64,000 nt of DNA from Salegentibacter agarivorans. Its GTDB lineage: Bacteria; Bacteroidota; Bacteroidia; Flavobacteriales; Flavobacteriaceae. The stretch covers positions 186,001 to 250,000 of the forward strand of contig NZ_FOOH01000002.1 of NCBI RefSeq assembly GCF_900113135.1, given 5' to 3'. Position 1 is the first letter of the stretch, and every line of letters starts with the position of its first letter. Positions 15,108 to 22,594 of the stretch are shown here, in pieces. A model generated the notes under the pieces. That model was given only the letters and a program-made list of their open reading frames with translations. It made no database searches and was not told where the DNA came from. A program made the translations under genes and the position numbers.

Positions 15108-16064
15108 ATGGCAATGAATAATATTCCAAGCGTAGATCTTGCCGATTTTCTATCTGATTATCCAAACAGAAAACAAAAATTTGTTGAAGAGATTGGCAAA
15201 GCTTACGAAGAGATTGGTTTTGTAGCTTTAAAAAATCATTTTCTTGATAATGAGCTGGAAGAAAACCTATATAAAGAAGTAAAAAGTTTTTTTGCGCTTC
15301 CTTTAGAAATAAAGAAAAAATATGAAATTGAAGGTCTTGCAGGTCAGCGGGGCTATATTTCCTTCGGAAAAGAACACGCAAAAGGTAAAAAAGAAGGTGA
15401 TCTTAAAGAGTTCTGGCATTTTGGGCAGGAACCGGCTGAAGATGCAAATCTTACTGAAGAATACCCCGAAAATGTACAGGTTTCTGAACTTAAGGATTTT
15501 AATAAGGTAGGCATGGAAGCTTACCGAATGCTGGAAAAAACCGGTATTTATGTATTACGGGCATTAGCTTTATACATTGGTTTGGAAGAACATTATTTTG
15601 ATCACTGGGCCAGCAACGGAAATAGTATTTTAAGACCAATCCACTACCCTCCTATTACCGAGGAACCTAAAGGTGCGGTTAGAGCCGGCGCTCATGGAGA
15701 CATAAACCTTATCACTTTACTTATGGGAGCCTCTACAGGAGGTTTACAGGTATTGCGAAAAGATGGCGAGTGGATTGATGCGGTACCCCAGGAAGATGAG
15801 TTGGTAATCAATGTGGGAGATATGTTAGAGAGACATACCAATAATAAATTACGCTCTACAATTCATCGCGTAATTAACCCGCCAAAGGAGCAATGGGATA
15901 AACCAAGATATTCAATTCCTTTCTTTATGCACCCCAGAAGTGAGATGCGCTTAGATTGCCTGGAAGAATGTATAGATGAAGAGAACCCAAAACAATATGA
16001 AGATATTACTGCCGGCGAATTTTTACACCAGCGCCTGGTAGAAATTGGACTCCTAAAAAAGTAA
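15108..16064 (+). CDS. 2-oxoglutarate/Fe(II)-dependent oxygenase, isopenicillin N synthase family
   Basis: This 318-residue protein has an N-terminal non-haem dioxygenase domain (VDLADFLSDYP, EEIGFVALKNHF) and a C-terminal double-stranded beta-helix. The Fe(II) triad is His196 and Asp198 (AHGDINLITLL) with His253 (STIHRVINP); the 2-oxoglutarate site is Arg267-x-Ser269 (PRYSIPFFMHP). Soluble, cytoplasmic. Such enzymes hydroxylate or desaturate small molecules; the substrate is unknown. The ATG at 15108 is chosen over a GTG ten codons upstream. It starts a co-directional run with the SUI1 gene (3-bp gap), the DUF1835 gene and a phosphorylase gene. It is widespread in Flavobacteriia, so this is not by itself evidence of secondary metabolism. 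Confidence 0.88.
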   Translation: MAMNNIPSVDLADFLSDYPNRKQKFVEEIGKAYEEIGFVALKNHFLDNELEENLYKEVKSFFALPLEIKKKYEIEGLAGQRGYISFGKEHAKGKKEGDLKEFWHFGQEPAEDANLTEEYPENVQVSELKDFNKVGMEAYRMLEKTGIYVLRALALYIGLEEHYFDHWASNGNSILRPIHYPPITEEPKGAVRAGAHGDINLITLLMGASTGGLQVLRKDGEWIDAVPQEDELVINVGDMLERHTNNKLRSTIHRVINPPKEQWDKPRYSIPFFMHPRSEMRLDCLEECIDEENPKQYEDITAGEFLHQRLVEIGLLKK

Positions 16065-16067
16065 GTT

Positions 16068-16418
16068 ATGGCGAAGAAAAAACTCGGACTAGAAGATTTA
16101 GGCGGTTTTGTTTTTTCTACAAATGATGATTTTGAAGGAAACGAGCACGAAGAAACCGAAGAAACCTTAGCACCAGCAGATCAGCAACTGGAAGCGCATT
16201 TTAGCAGTAAAGGTCGCGGTGGAAAAACCGTTACTATTATTAAAGGCTTTGAAGGAACTAATGACGATTTAGTAATTCTTGGAAAGAAGCTAAAGAAAAA
16301 ATGTGGAGTTGGCGGTTCGGCTAAAGATGGTGAGATTATTATCCAGGGTGACGACAGGGAAAAAATTATGGAACTGCTTAGAATAGATGGTTATAATGTA
16401 AAACGGGTTGGCGGTTAA
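16068..16418 (+). CDS. SUI1/eIF1-like translation factor (YciH family)
   Basis: This 116-residue protein has an acidic N-terminal tail (to about 45) and a C-terminal SUI1 domain: KGRGGKTVTIIKGFEG, LGKKLKKKCGVGGSAKDGEIIIQGD and the final NVKRVGG. Bacterial YciH relatives of eIF1 influence start-codon selection and initiation fidelity on the 30S subunit. It is 3 bp after the oxygenase gene. A GC-rich hairpin spans the stop codon and the short gap to the next gene. Confidence 0.88.
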   Translation: MAKKKLGLEDLGGFVFSTNDDFEGNEHEETEETLAPADQQLEAHFSSKGRGGKTVTIIKGFEGTNDDLVILGKKLKKKCGVGGSAKDGEIIIQGDDREKIMELLRIDGYNVKRVGG

Positions 16419-16444
16419 TTTCCACCAACCTTTAAATTCTCCCA

Positions 16445-17377
16445 ATGGAAAAAAAGGCCCTGCATATTGTTAATGGTGATAGCTTAACCGAACAGGTTGA
16501 AGAACTGGATCTACCCGGGCAAATTATTGTTTGGCGGGAATTGCTTTGCGAAGGGCCGTGTGTTAAAGAAGTCGGTTCTTTGAAATTCATTAGGAAAAGA
16601 GAGGAATTTTTAAAAGAAGCCTACAATATTTCTTCTGAAGAATATAAAAAACGTTTTGTATCCCAGCTTAAAAAACTAAAAAAAGCTAAAGATTACGACC
16701 ACGTGGTACTCTGGTTTGAATTCGATCTTTTTTGCCATATAAATATGCTGGCGGCCATAAGTTTTTACAGGGAACACCAGCCAAAAGTTCCTTTTTACCT
16801 GGTATGTAGTAAACGCCAAAAAGGAGAGGATGAATTTCTACCGCTTTCCAGGCTTCCGCAAAAACATTTATTAAATCATTTTAATAAAAAAATTCAGTTA
16901 GAAGAAGAAGACCTGGAGATTGCTAATTTGGTTTGGGAGCTGTATTGCAGCAACGACCCCATGAAACTCAAAAAACAAATAAAAAAGACTTCAAATTTTG
17001 AATATCTTTCCAGTTGCATTAGGGCGCATATAGAACGTTTTCCCAATAGTAAAACCGGTATTAATTCGCTGGAGAGAAATGTACTTAAACTGGTAGAAAA
17101 TCAGCAAATAACTTCATTTAACCAATTGTTGGGTTACGCCCTGCAGTACCAGGGATATTATGGTTATAGCGATTCTCAAATGGAAAGGGTACTCAGTAAA
17201 CTATCTATTTTCTATGCGCTGGAAGATAATCGCGTGGTGTTAACCTCAAAAGGTCAGGATGTCTTAAACCAGAAGAAAAATTTTTACCAGGAACTTAAGA
17301 ACGAAGAATATTTGGGAGGTGCAAGAGTTTTTGATTTTCTCTATGATGCCGACTCCCATAAAGTTTTAAAATTATAA
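16445..17377 (+). CDS. DUF1835 domain-containing protein
   Basis: This 310-residue soluble protein has the N-terminal DUF1835 pattern: LHIVNGDSLTEQVEE at 6-20, IIVWRELLCEGPC with its conserved WRE-x-x-x-x-GP, and later VLWFEFDLFCHINML. The C-terminal half is helical (NSLERNVLKLVENQQ, SDSQMERVLSKLSIFYAL) and resembles the DUF3658-like companion region. Biochemical role is unknown. It lies 26 bp after the SUI1 gene and 1 bp before the phosphorylase gene, suggesting one transcript. Confidence 0.8.
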   Translation: MEKKALHIVNGDSLTEQVEELDLPGQIIVWRELLCEGPCVKEVGSLKFIRKREEFLKEAYNISSEEYKKRFVSQLKKLKKAKDYDHVVLWFEFDLFCHINMLAAISFYREHQPKVPFYLVCSKRQKGEDEFLPLSRLPQKHLLNHFNKKIQLEEEDLEIANLVWELYCSNDPMKLKKQIKKTSNFEYLSSCIRAHIERFPNSKTGINSLERNVLKLVENQQITSFNQLLGYALQYQGYYGYSDSQMERVLSKLSIFYALEDNRVVLTSKGQDVLNQKKNFYQELKNEEYLGGARVFDFLYDADSHKVLKL

Positions 17378-17378
17378 T

Positions 17379-18248
17379 ATGCCAATAGAAGCTTCAGAAT
17401 TTATACAAAACAGTGATGGTAGCGTTTACCATTTAAATTTATTACCAAAACATCTTGCTAAGACTGTGATTTTAGTGGGCGATCCTAACCGGGTTGAGAG
17501 AATTACCAGGCATTTTGATAGAGTTGAATTCAAATTAAAAAAACGGGAATTTTATACTCAAACAGGTTATTATAAAGGAAAACGCATCAGTGTGATTTCT
17601 ACTGGCATTGGACCCGATAATATTGATATTGTACTTAACGAACTTGATGCACTTGTAAATATAGATTTTGAAACCAGGGAGCTTAAAAAAGAAATTACGA
17701 GTTTAGATATTATAAGAATTGGAACTTCGGGCTCTATTCAAAAGGAAGTTCCGGTAGATTCCTTTTTAATTAGCGAAAGCGCTATTGGCTTTGACGGACT
17801 TTTACACTTCTATGAAAGCGAGCATATTCAAAATTCAGAATTTGCTGATGCTTTTAGTCAACATTTAGACTGGTTTAAAAAGAAAGCTGCACCTTATGTT
17901 GTAGACGGGAGTGAAAAGCTTATTTCCCGTATGGCTTATTCCAGGTTGCATAAAGGGGTGACCGCTACAAATATTGGATTTTACGGTCCGCAGGGTAGAA
18001 TTTTACGTTTAGCACTCCAGGATGATAAAATGAACGATAAACTAGCTTCGTTTTCATTCAATAATAAGAAAATCACAAATCTTGAAATGGAAACTTCAGC
18101 GATTTACGGCTTATCTAAATTACTTGGACATAATGCGATTTCAATGAATGCAATAATTGCTAACCGGGCTGCGGGAACATTTTCTAAAGATCCTAAAAAT
18201 ACCGTAGATGAGCTTATTCAATACAGTTTAGAGCAATTGGCAAAGTAA
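17379..18248 (+). CDS. Nucleoside phosphorylase (PNP/UDP family, uridine phosphorylase-like)
   Basis: This 289-residue protein belongs to the NP-I nucleoside phosphorylases. It shows VILVGDPNRVERI (phosphate-binding GDPxRV), VISTGIGPDN, IRIGTSGSIQ and the ribose/base-binding NLEMETSAIYGLS, in which the E-M-E-T motif is diagnostic. It should split nucleosides with phosphate in salvage. Uridine phosphorylase is the closest resemblance, but specificity among uridine, purine nucleosides or methylthioadenosine cannot be settled here. Length is slightly above the usual 250. It begins 1 bp after the DUF1835 gene. Confidence 0.88.
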   Translation: MPIEASEFIQNSDGSVYHLNLLPKHLAKTVILVGDPNRVERITRHFDRVEFKLKKREFYTQTGYYKGKRISVISTGIGPDNIDIVLNELDALVNIDFETRELKKEITSLDIIRIGTSGSIQKEVPVDSFLISESAIGFDGLLHFYESEHIQNSEFADAFSQHLDWFKKKAAPYVVDGSEKLISRMAYSRLHKGVTATNIGFYGPQGRILRLALQDDKMNDKLASFSFNNKKITNLEMETSAIYGLSKLLGHNAISMNAIIANRAAGTFSKDPKNTVDELIQYSLEQLAK

Positions 18249-18333
18249 TCTTATTATAAAATTATAGGAGTCTTAAAATCTTTCTGCCTGCGCATTTAAC
18301 AGAAAATTAAAAGCAAACCTCTGCCCTTATTTG

Positions 18334-18341
18334 TATTTTTG
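18334..18341 (+). promoter_or_regulatory. Candidate -7 element for ppk1
   Basis: TATTTTTG matches TAnnTTTG exactly, 19 bases before the ppk1 ATG in a 112-bp intergenic region. No convincing -33 TTTG at the expected spacing. Confidence 0.4.
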
Positions 18342-18360
18342 GTCAAACCACTAATCAATA

Positions 18361-20415
18361 ATGCAGGAACCACAAGAAATTCCATTAAGGCATCGTGACC
18401 TTAACTGGCTGAGCTTTAATGCTAGAGTCTTACAGGAGGCAGAAGATAAACTCAATCCGCTTTACGAGCGGATTCGTTTTTTAGCTATTTTCTCTTCTAA
18501 TTTAGATGAATACTTTAGGGTAAGGGTTGCGCAGCTTCGCCAAATGAAGCGTGTGGAGAAAAGCATTCGTAAAAAACTCGCCTTAAAACCTACTAAAACT
18601 ACCAAGGAAATCCTGGAGGAAGTAAAACGGCAGCAGCACAAATTTGGCGAGATTTACCAAAAACAAATTTTACCTGAGCTTGCTAAAAACGATATTCTTC
18701 TTATAGATGCCGAGCATTTTAATACAGCCCAAAATGAATTTGCATCTAATTATTTTCAGCAAAAGGTAAAATCGCATATTAAGCCCGAGGTTATTGATCT
18801 TGAGGAAGAAAATGAACTTTTTCTTCAAAACGCCGAATTATATTTTGTGGTGAGTTTTACCGATAAAGAAAAACTTGGGATCGTAAATATTCCTGTGGAT
18901 GCCTGCGGAAGATTTGTTAATCTTGAAGGCGACGGCGAAGATAATTCCATAACTTATTTAGACGAAATTATTAGAAGTCAGGTAAGTTCTATTTTTAAAG
19001 ATCATAAGATTGAAGGTGTTTATGAAATTAAACTTTCCCGCGATGCCGAGCTTTATATTGAAGATATTTATGAAGGTGTTTTAGCTGAAAAAATTTACGA
19101 CTCCCTCGCTCAAAGAACCGATGGGCAGCCAACACGACTATTATATGATGCAGAAATGCCAAATTTTCTTCATAAAAAAATTAGAAAACTGCTGAAGCTG
19201 GGAAAAATTGATATGATGCCTGGGGGGAAATATCATAATTTTAATGATTTCTTTTCTTTCCCCGATCCTACAAACAATCCAGATCTTCATTATAAAAAAC
19301 TTCCTGCAATAGAGCATAAAGTACTCTCGGGATCAAAAAATTATTTTGAAACAATTTCAGAGAAAGACCAGGCAGTACATTTCCCTTATATGTCTTTTGC
19401 TTATGTAGAGAATTTCCTGGAACAGGCCGTAAAAGATAAAGATGTAACCGCTATTAAGATTTCTTTATACCGCGTTGCAGATGAATCAAGATTAACAAGT
19501 TTACTTTTAAAGGCTCTGGAAAACGGAAAACAGGTTACGGTATTTGTAGAAGCCAAAGCCAGGTTTGATGAAGAAAATAATATAATTTGGGGCCGAAAAT
19601 TTGAGGAAAAAGGCGCCAATGTAATTTATTCTTACCCCAAGATCAAAGTGCATTCTAAAATAATGCTGGTACAGCGTATGGAAGGCGATGATTTAGTCAA
19701 CTATTCCTATATTGGCACGGGGAATTTTAATAGTGAAACTTCAGAAATATATTGCGATCACGCTATTTTTACTTCAAATAAACAAATTGCTAAAGAATTA
19801 TCGCGTTTGTTTAAAGTTCTTGAAGGAGAATTAATTATTCCGCGGGAAAAAAACTTATTGATCTCTCCATTTTCTACACGACAGGAATTTATTAAACTTA
19901 TCTACAACGAAATTGATAACGCCCGGGAAGGAAAAAAGGCAAAAATCACCGCTAAAATGAACAGCCTTGAAGATCCCGAAATAATCGAGTTACTTTATAA
20001 AGCCAGTAATGCCGGTGTAGAAATAAGACTGCTGGTTCGCGGTTTTACCTGCCTAACTCCCGGAATTAAAGGTTTAAGTGAAAATATTTATATTACCAGT
20101 ATTGTAGATAGATATTTAGAACACGGGCGTATTTATATTTTTGAAAACGGTGGAGATGAAAAGATCTATTACGGTAGTGCCGACTGGATGACGCGTAACC
20201 TTTCCCGCCGAATAGAAGTGCTCTCCCCTATTCTGGATAAAGATGTAGCACAGGAATTCAAAGAAATCCTTGAAATTCAGCTAAACGATAATGTAAAAGC
20301 GAGAATTCAGGATGCTGATGAGAAAAATGAGTATGTTAAGAGAACAAACGGTGAGCAGCCCGTGAGATCGCAATACGAAATCTATAATTATTTAAAAGAA
20401 AAACATAGCAAATGA
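18361..20415 (+). CDS. ppk1: Polyphosphate kinase 1
   Basis: This 684-residue enzyme has the four-domain PPK1 layout: N-terminal helical domain (LNWLSFNARVLQEAED and FSSNLDEYFRVRVAQLR), a head domain, and two phospholipase-D-like catalytic domains. The catalytic histidines are visible: His431 in KVHSKIMLV (autophosphorylated) and His588 in YLEHGRIYIFENGG. It polymerises the gamma phosphate of ATP into polyphosphate reversibly, at the inner membrane or cytosol. Length matches the family. Its stop overlaps the start of the binding-protein-like gene by 4 bp, so the two are translationally coupled. Confidence 0.95.
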   Translation: MQEPQEIPLRHRDLNWLSFNARVLQEAEDKLNPLYERIRFLAIFSSNLDEYFRVRVAQLRQMKRVEKSIRKKLALKPTKTTKEILEEVKRQQHKFGEIYQKQILPELAKNDILLIDAEHFNTAQNEFASNYFQQKVKSHIKPEVIDLEEENELFLQNAELYFVVSFTDKEKLGIVNIPVDACGRFVNLEGDGEDNSITYLDEIIRSQVSSIFKDHKIEGVYEIKLSRDAELYIEDIYEGVLAEKIYDSLAQRTDGQPTRLLYDAEMPNFLHKKIRKLLKLGKIDMMPGGKYHNFNDFFSFPDPTNNPDLHYKKLPAIEHKVLSGSKNYFETISEKDQAVHFPYMSFAYVENFLEQAVKDKDVTAIKISLYRVADESRLTSLLLKALENGKQVTVFVEAKARFDEENNIIWGRKFEEKGANVIYSYPKIKVHSKIMLVQRMEGDDLVNYSYIGTGNFNSETSEIYCDHAIFTSNKQIAKELSRLFKVLEGELIIPREKNLLISPFSTRQEFIKLIYNEIDNAREGKKAKITAKMNSLEDPEIIELLYKASNAGVEIRLLVRGFTCLTPGIKGLSENIYITSIVDRYLEHGRIYIFENGGDEKIYYGSADWMTRNLSRRIEVLSPILDKDVAQEFKEILEIQLNDNVKARIQDADEKNEYVKRTNGEQPVRSQYEIYNYLKEKHSK

Positions 20416-21263
20416 AAACTATAAAAGTAGGTGGAGTCCTCGAGCATTTTAACCTTCCGTGGCATTTATGTATAGAAGAAAAATTATTTGAAACGCGTGG
20501 CATTAATGTTATTTGGAAAGATTTTCCAGGTGGAACCGGTGCTATGAACAAAGCCTTACGATCTGGAGAAATTGATGTCGCAGTAATTTTAACTGAAGGA
20601 ATTTTAAAAGATATAATTTCGGGAAATGAAAGTAAGATTATTCAAACTTACATAGGTTCTCCTTTGGTTTGGGGAATTCACGTAGCGGCTGGTTCTAAGT
20701 ATAAATCGGTTGAAGAACTTAAACACACAAAAGCGGCAATTAGCAGAAAAGGTAGCGGTTCACATCTTATGGCCTATGTTAATGCACAAAACCACGAATG
20801 GAATCCTGAAGAATTACAGTTTGAAATAGTAAAAGACCTGGATGGAGCTGTAGAAGCGCTAAAAGAAGATAAAGCCCAGTATTTTATGTGGGAGCATTTT
20901 ACTACCAAACCTCTGGTAGATAACCATACCTTTAGAAGACTTGCCGATTGCCCTACGCCCTGGCCGTGCTTTGTGATTGCAGCCAGAAATGAGAGTTTAA
21001 AAAATGAACCGGAACGCCTTAAGACGATGTTAGAAATTTTAAACAGGGAGACTCAACGCTTTAAAAAACTACCAAAAATCGCCGAAAAATTAGCCGAAAG
21101 ATACGATCAGCGCCTTGAAGATATTGAAAAATGGCTTGATATTACACATTGGAGTGCAGAGCAAATTGCTGAAGCTGAGGTAGAAAAAGTGCAGGAGAAA
21201 TTATTGGAACTAAACTTAATTTCAAAAAAACAGCGTTCATCCGAATTTATTCATAATTTGTAG
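20412..21263 (+). CDS. Cytoplasmic substrate-binding-protein-like protein (NMT1/SsuA-like fold)
   Basis: This 283-residue protein has the type II periplasmic-binding fold pattern of NMT1/SsuA-type receptors: VGGVLEHFNLPWHLCIEEKLFETRGINVIW at the N-terminus, FPGGTGAMNKALRSGEIDVAVILTEG, then SRKGSGSHLMAYVNA and DGAVEALKEDKAQYFMWEHFTTKPLV. It has no signal peptide or lipobox and no ABC permease or ATPase beside it, so it probably works in the cytoplasm as a sensor or enzyme rather than in transport. The 4-bp overlap with ppk1 hints at a link to phosphate or polyphosphate metabolism, which is inference. Ligand unknown. Confidence 0.75.
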   Translation: MKTIKVGGVLEHFNLPWHLCIEEKLFETRGINVIWKDFPGGTGAMNKALRSGEIDVAVILTEGILKDIISGNESKIIQTYIGSPLVWGIHVAAGSKYKSVEELKHTKAAISRKGSGSHLMAYVNAQNHEWNPEELQFEIVKDLDGAVEALKEDKAQYFMWEHFTTKPLVDNHTFRRLADCPTPWPCFVIAARNESLKNEPERLKTMLEILNRETQRFKKLPKIAEKLAERYDQRLEDIEKWLDITHWSAEQIAEAEVEKVQEKLLELNLISKKQRSSEFIHNL

Positions 21264-21303
21264 CCTAATTAATCATCAATCATAACTCATCAATTTTACT
21301 TTA

Positions 21304-21879
21304 ATGAAAAAACTATTACTACTATTTTTAGTACTTATTTCATCAGTTACTTTCGCGCAAGACTCGCAAAATACCCAAACTACCGAACCCGATAAAAGGG
21401 ATATTACTCAAAATGAATTAAGTATTGGTGCGCTTAACCTCGTTGCCTTTGGCGCTTTAGATCTCACATACGAACGCATTATCGACAAGAATTCCAGTTG
21501 GGCAATTGAAGGCTTTATAAAAGCTTTAGATCGCGACAACGAGAATATAGACGATGCATTTTATAAAGATTTTTCGCTAACCGGGAAATACAAATATTTC
21601 TTTGGCGACCGTTACGCTCGTGGTTTCTACGTTCACGGTTTCGGAATGCTTTCCAGTGGAGAATATGACGATAATTATGTAGTGGGACCAGACGGCTATG
21701 GTTATTACGAATATGAAAATTACACAGATTTTGCGCTTGGCTTTGGCGTTGGCGGCAAATTCGTTTCTACGGGAGGATTCTTTCTAGACCTAGGTGCAGG
21801 AATTGGTAGAAATCTACTTAGCGAAAACTCTCCAACTATCGTGGGCCAGTTTAACGTAAATCTTGGATTTAGATTTTAA
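21304..21879 (+). CDS. Predicted outer-membrane beta-barrel protein
   Basis: This 191-residue exported protein has a clear signal peptide (MKKLLLLFLVLISSVTFAQ). The remainder alternates short amphipathic strands (LSIGALNLVAFGALDLTYERI, SWAIEGFIKAL, FYVHGFGMLSSG, DFALGFGVGGKF, FFLDLGAGIGRNLL) and ends in Phe (NVNLGFRF), the usual C-terminal residue for BAM-dependent insertion. That suggests an eight-stranded barrel. It resembles small DUF3575-type barrels but I cannot place it firmly. It is 40 bp after the binding-protein-like gene and ends 2 bp from the convergent ung gene. Confidence 0.7.
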   Translation: MKKLLLLFLVLISSVTFAQDSQNTQTTEPDKRDITQNELSIGALNLVAFGALDLTYERIIDKNSSWAIEGFIKALDRDNENIDDAFYKDFSLTGKYKYFFGDRYARGFYVHGFGMLSSGEYDDNYVVGPDGYGYYEYENYTDFALGFGVGGKFVSTGGFFLDLGAGIGRNLLSENSPTIVGQFNVNLGFRF

Positions 21880-21881
21880 GC

Positions 21882-22547
21882 TTACCAGTCTATTGGCTGT
21901 TTCCCGTTTTCTTTTAGATAAGCATTTGCTTTGCTGAAATGCTTATTACCAAACCAGTAACCACGATTTGCGCTTAAAGGAGATGGATGCCCACTGGGTA
22001 ATATAAGATGTTTAGAGGAGTCAATTATGGCTCCTTTCTTTTTTGCATAACCGCCCCAGAGTAAGAAAACTACATTTTCTTTTTCCTTAGAAATTATTTC
22101 TATAATCCTATCGGTAAATTGTTCCCAGCCTTTCTTTTGGTGAGAACCTGCCTGGTGCGCTCTAACCGTTAATGTGGCATTCAGCAATAAGACACCCTGA
22201 TCTGCCCAGCGTTCTAAATTTCCGGAATCTGGTACCGGTTTACCCAAATCATCTTTAATCTCCCTAAAAATATTTTGAAGCGATGGCGGTGATTGAATTC
22301 CATCGTTAACAGAAAAACAGAGCCCATTAGCCTGTCCCGGCCCGTGGTAAGGATCCTGACCTAAAATAACCACCTTGGTATTGGGAAAAGTGGCGTGTTC
22401 AAAAGCCGAGAAAATATCTTTCCCTTTTGGAAAACAAGTATGTTCGGTATATTCGGTTTTTACAAATTCTGTCAGGCTTCTAAAATAACCTTTTTCAAAT
22501 TCTTCTGCCAGTTCTTTTTTCCAGCTGGGGTGTATATCTACCTTCAT
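21882..22547 (-). CDS. ung: Uracil-DNA glycosylase, family 1
   Basis: This 221-residue enzyme has all family-1 UDG motifs: water-activating GQDPYHG with the catalytic Asp, the uracil-binding LLNATLTVRAHQAGSH, and the HPSPLSA loop containing the catalytic His. SPPSLQNIFREI is the typical PPSLxN segment. It excises uracil from DNA to start base excision repair. Length is normal. It is divergent from mutS2 with only 47 bp between the starts. Confidence 0.96.
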   Translation of the reverse strand: MKVDIHPSWKKELAEEFEKGYFRSLTEFVKTEYTEHTCFPKGKDIFSAFEHATFPNTKVVILGQDPYHGPGQANGLCFSVNDGIQSPPSLQNIFREIKDDLGKPVPDSGNLERWADQGVLLLNATLTVRAHQAGSHQKKGWEQFTDRIIEIISKEKENVVFLLWGGYAKKKGAIIDSSKHLILPSGHPSPLSANRGYWFGNKHFSKANAYLKENGKQPIDW

Positions 22548-22558
22548 TTTAATTAAGT

Positions 22559-22566
22559 AAATTTGC
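22559..22566 (+). promoter_or_regulatory. Candidate -7 element for mutS2
   Basis: TAAATTTG matches TAnnTTTG, 28 bases upstream of the mutS2 ATG in the short ung-mutS2 divergent gap. No clear -33 element. Confidence 0.4.
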
Positions 22567-22594
22567 AGAACCTCAAAAGTAGGGAAATTTATTT

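Noticed and set aside
16405-16440. GC-rich hairpin spanning the SUI1 stop
   Set aside because: No adequate T-run follows and the next gene starts at once, so not called a terminator; may modulate the downstream start.
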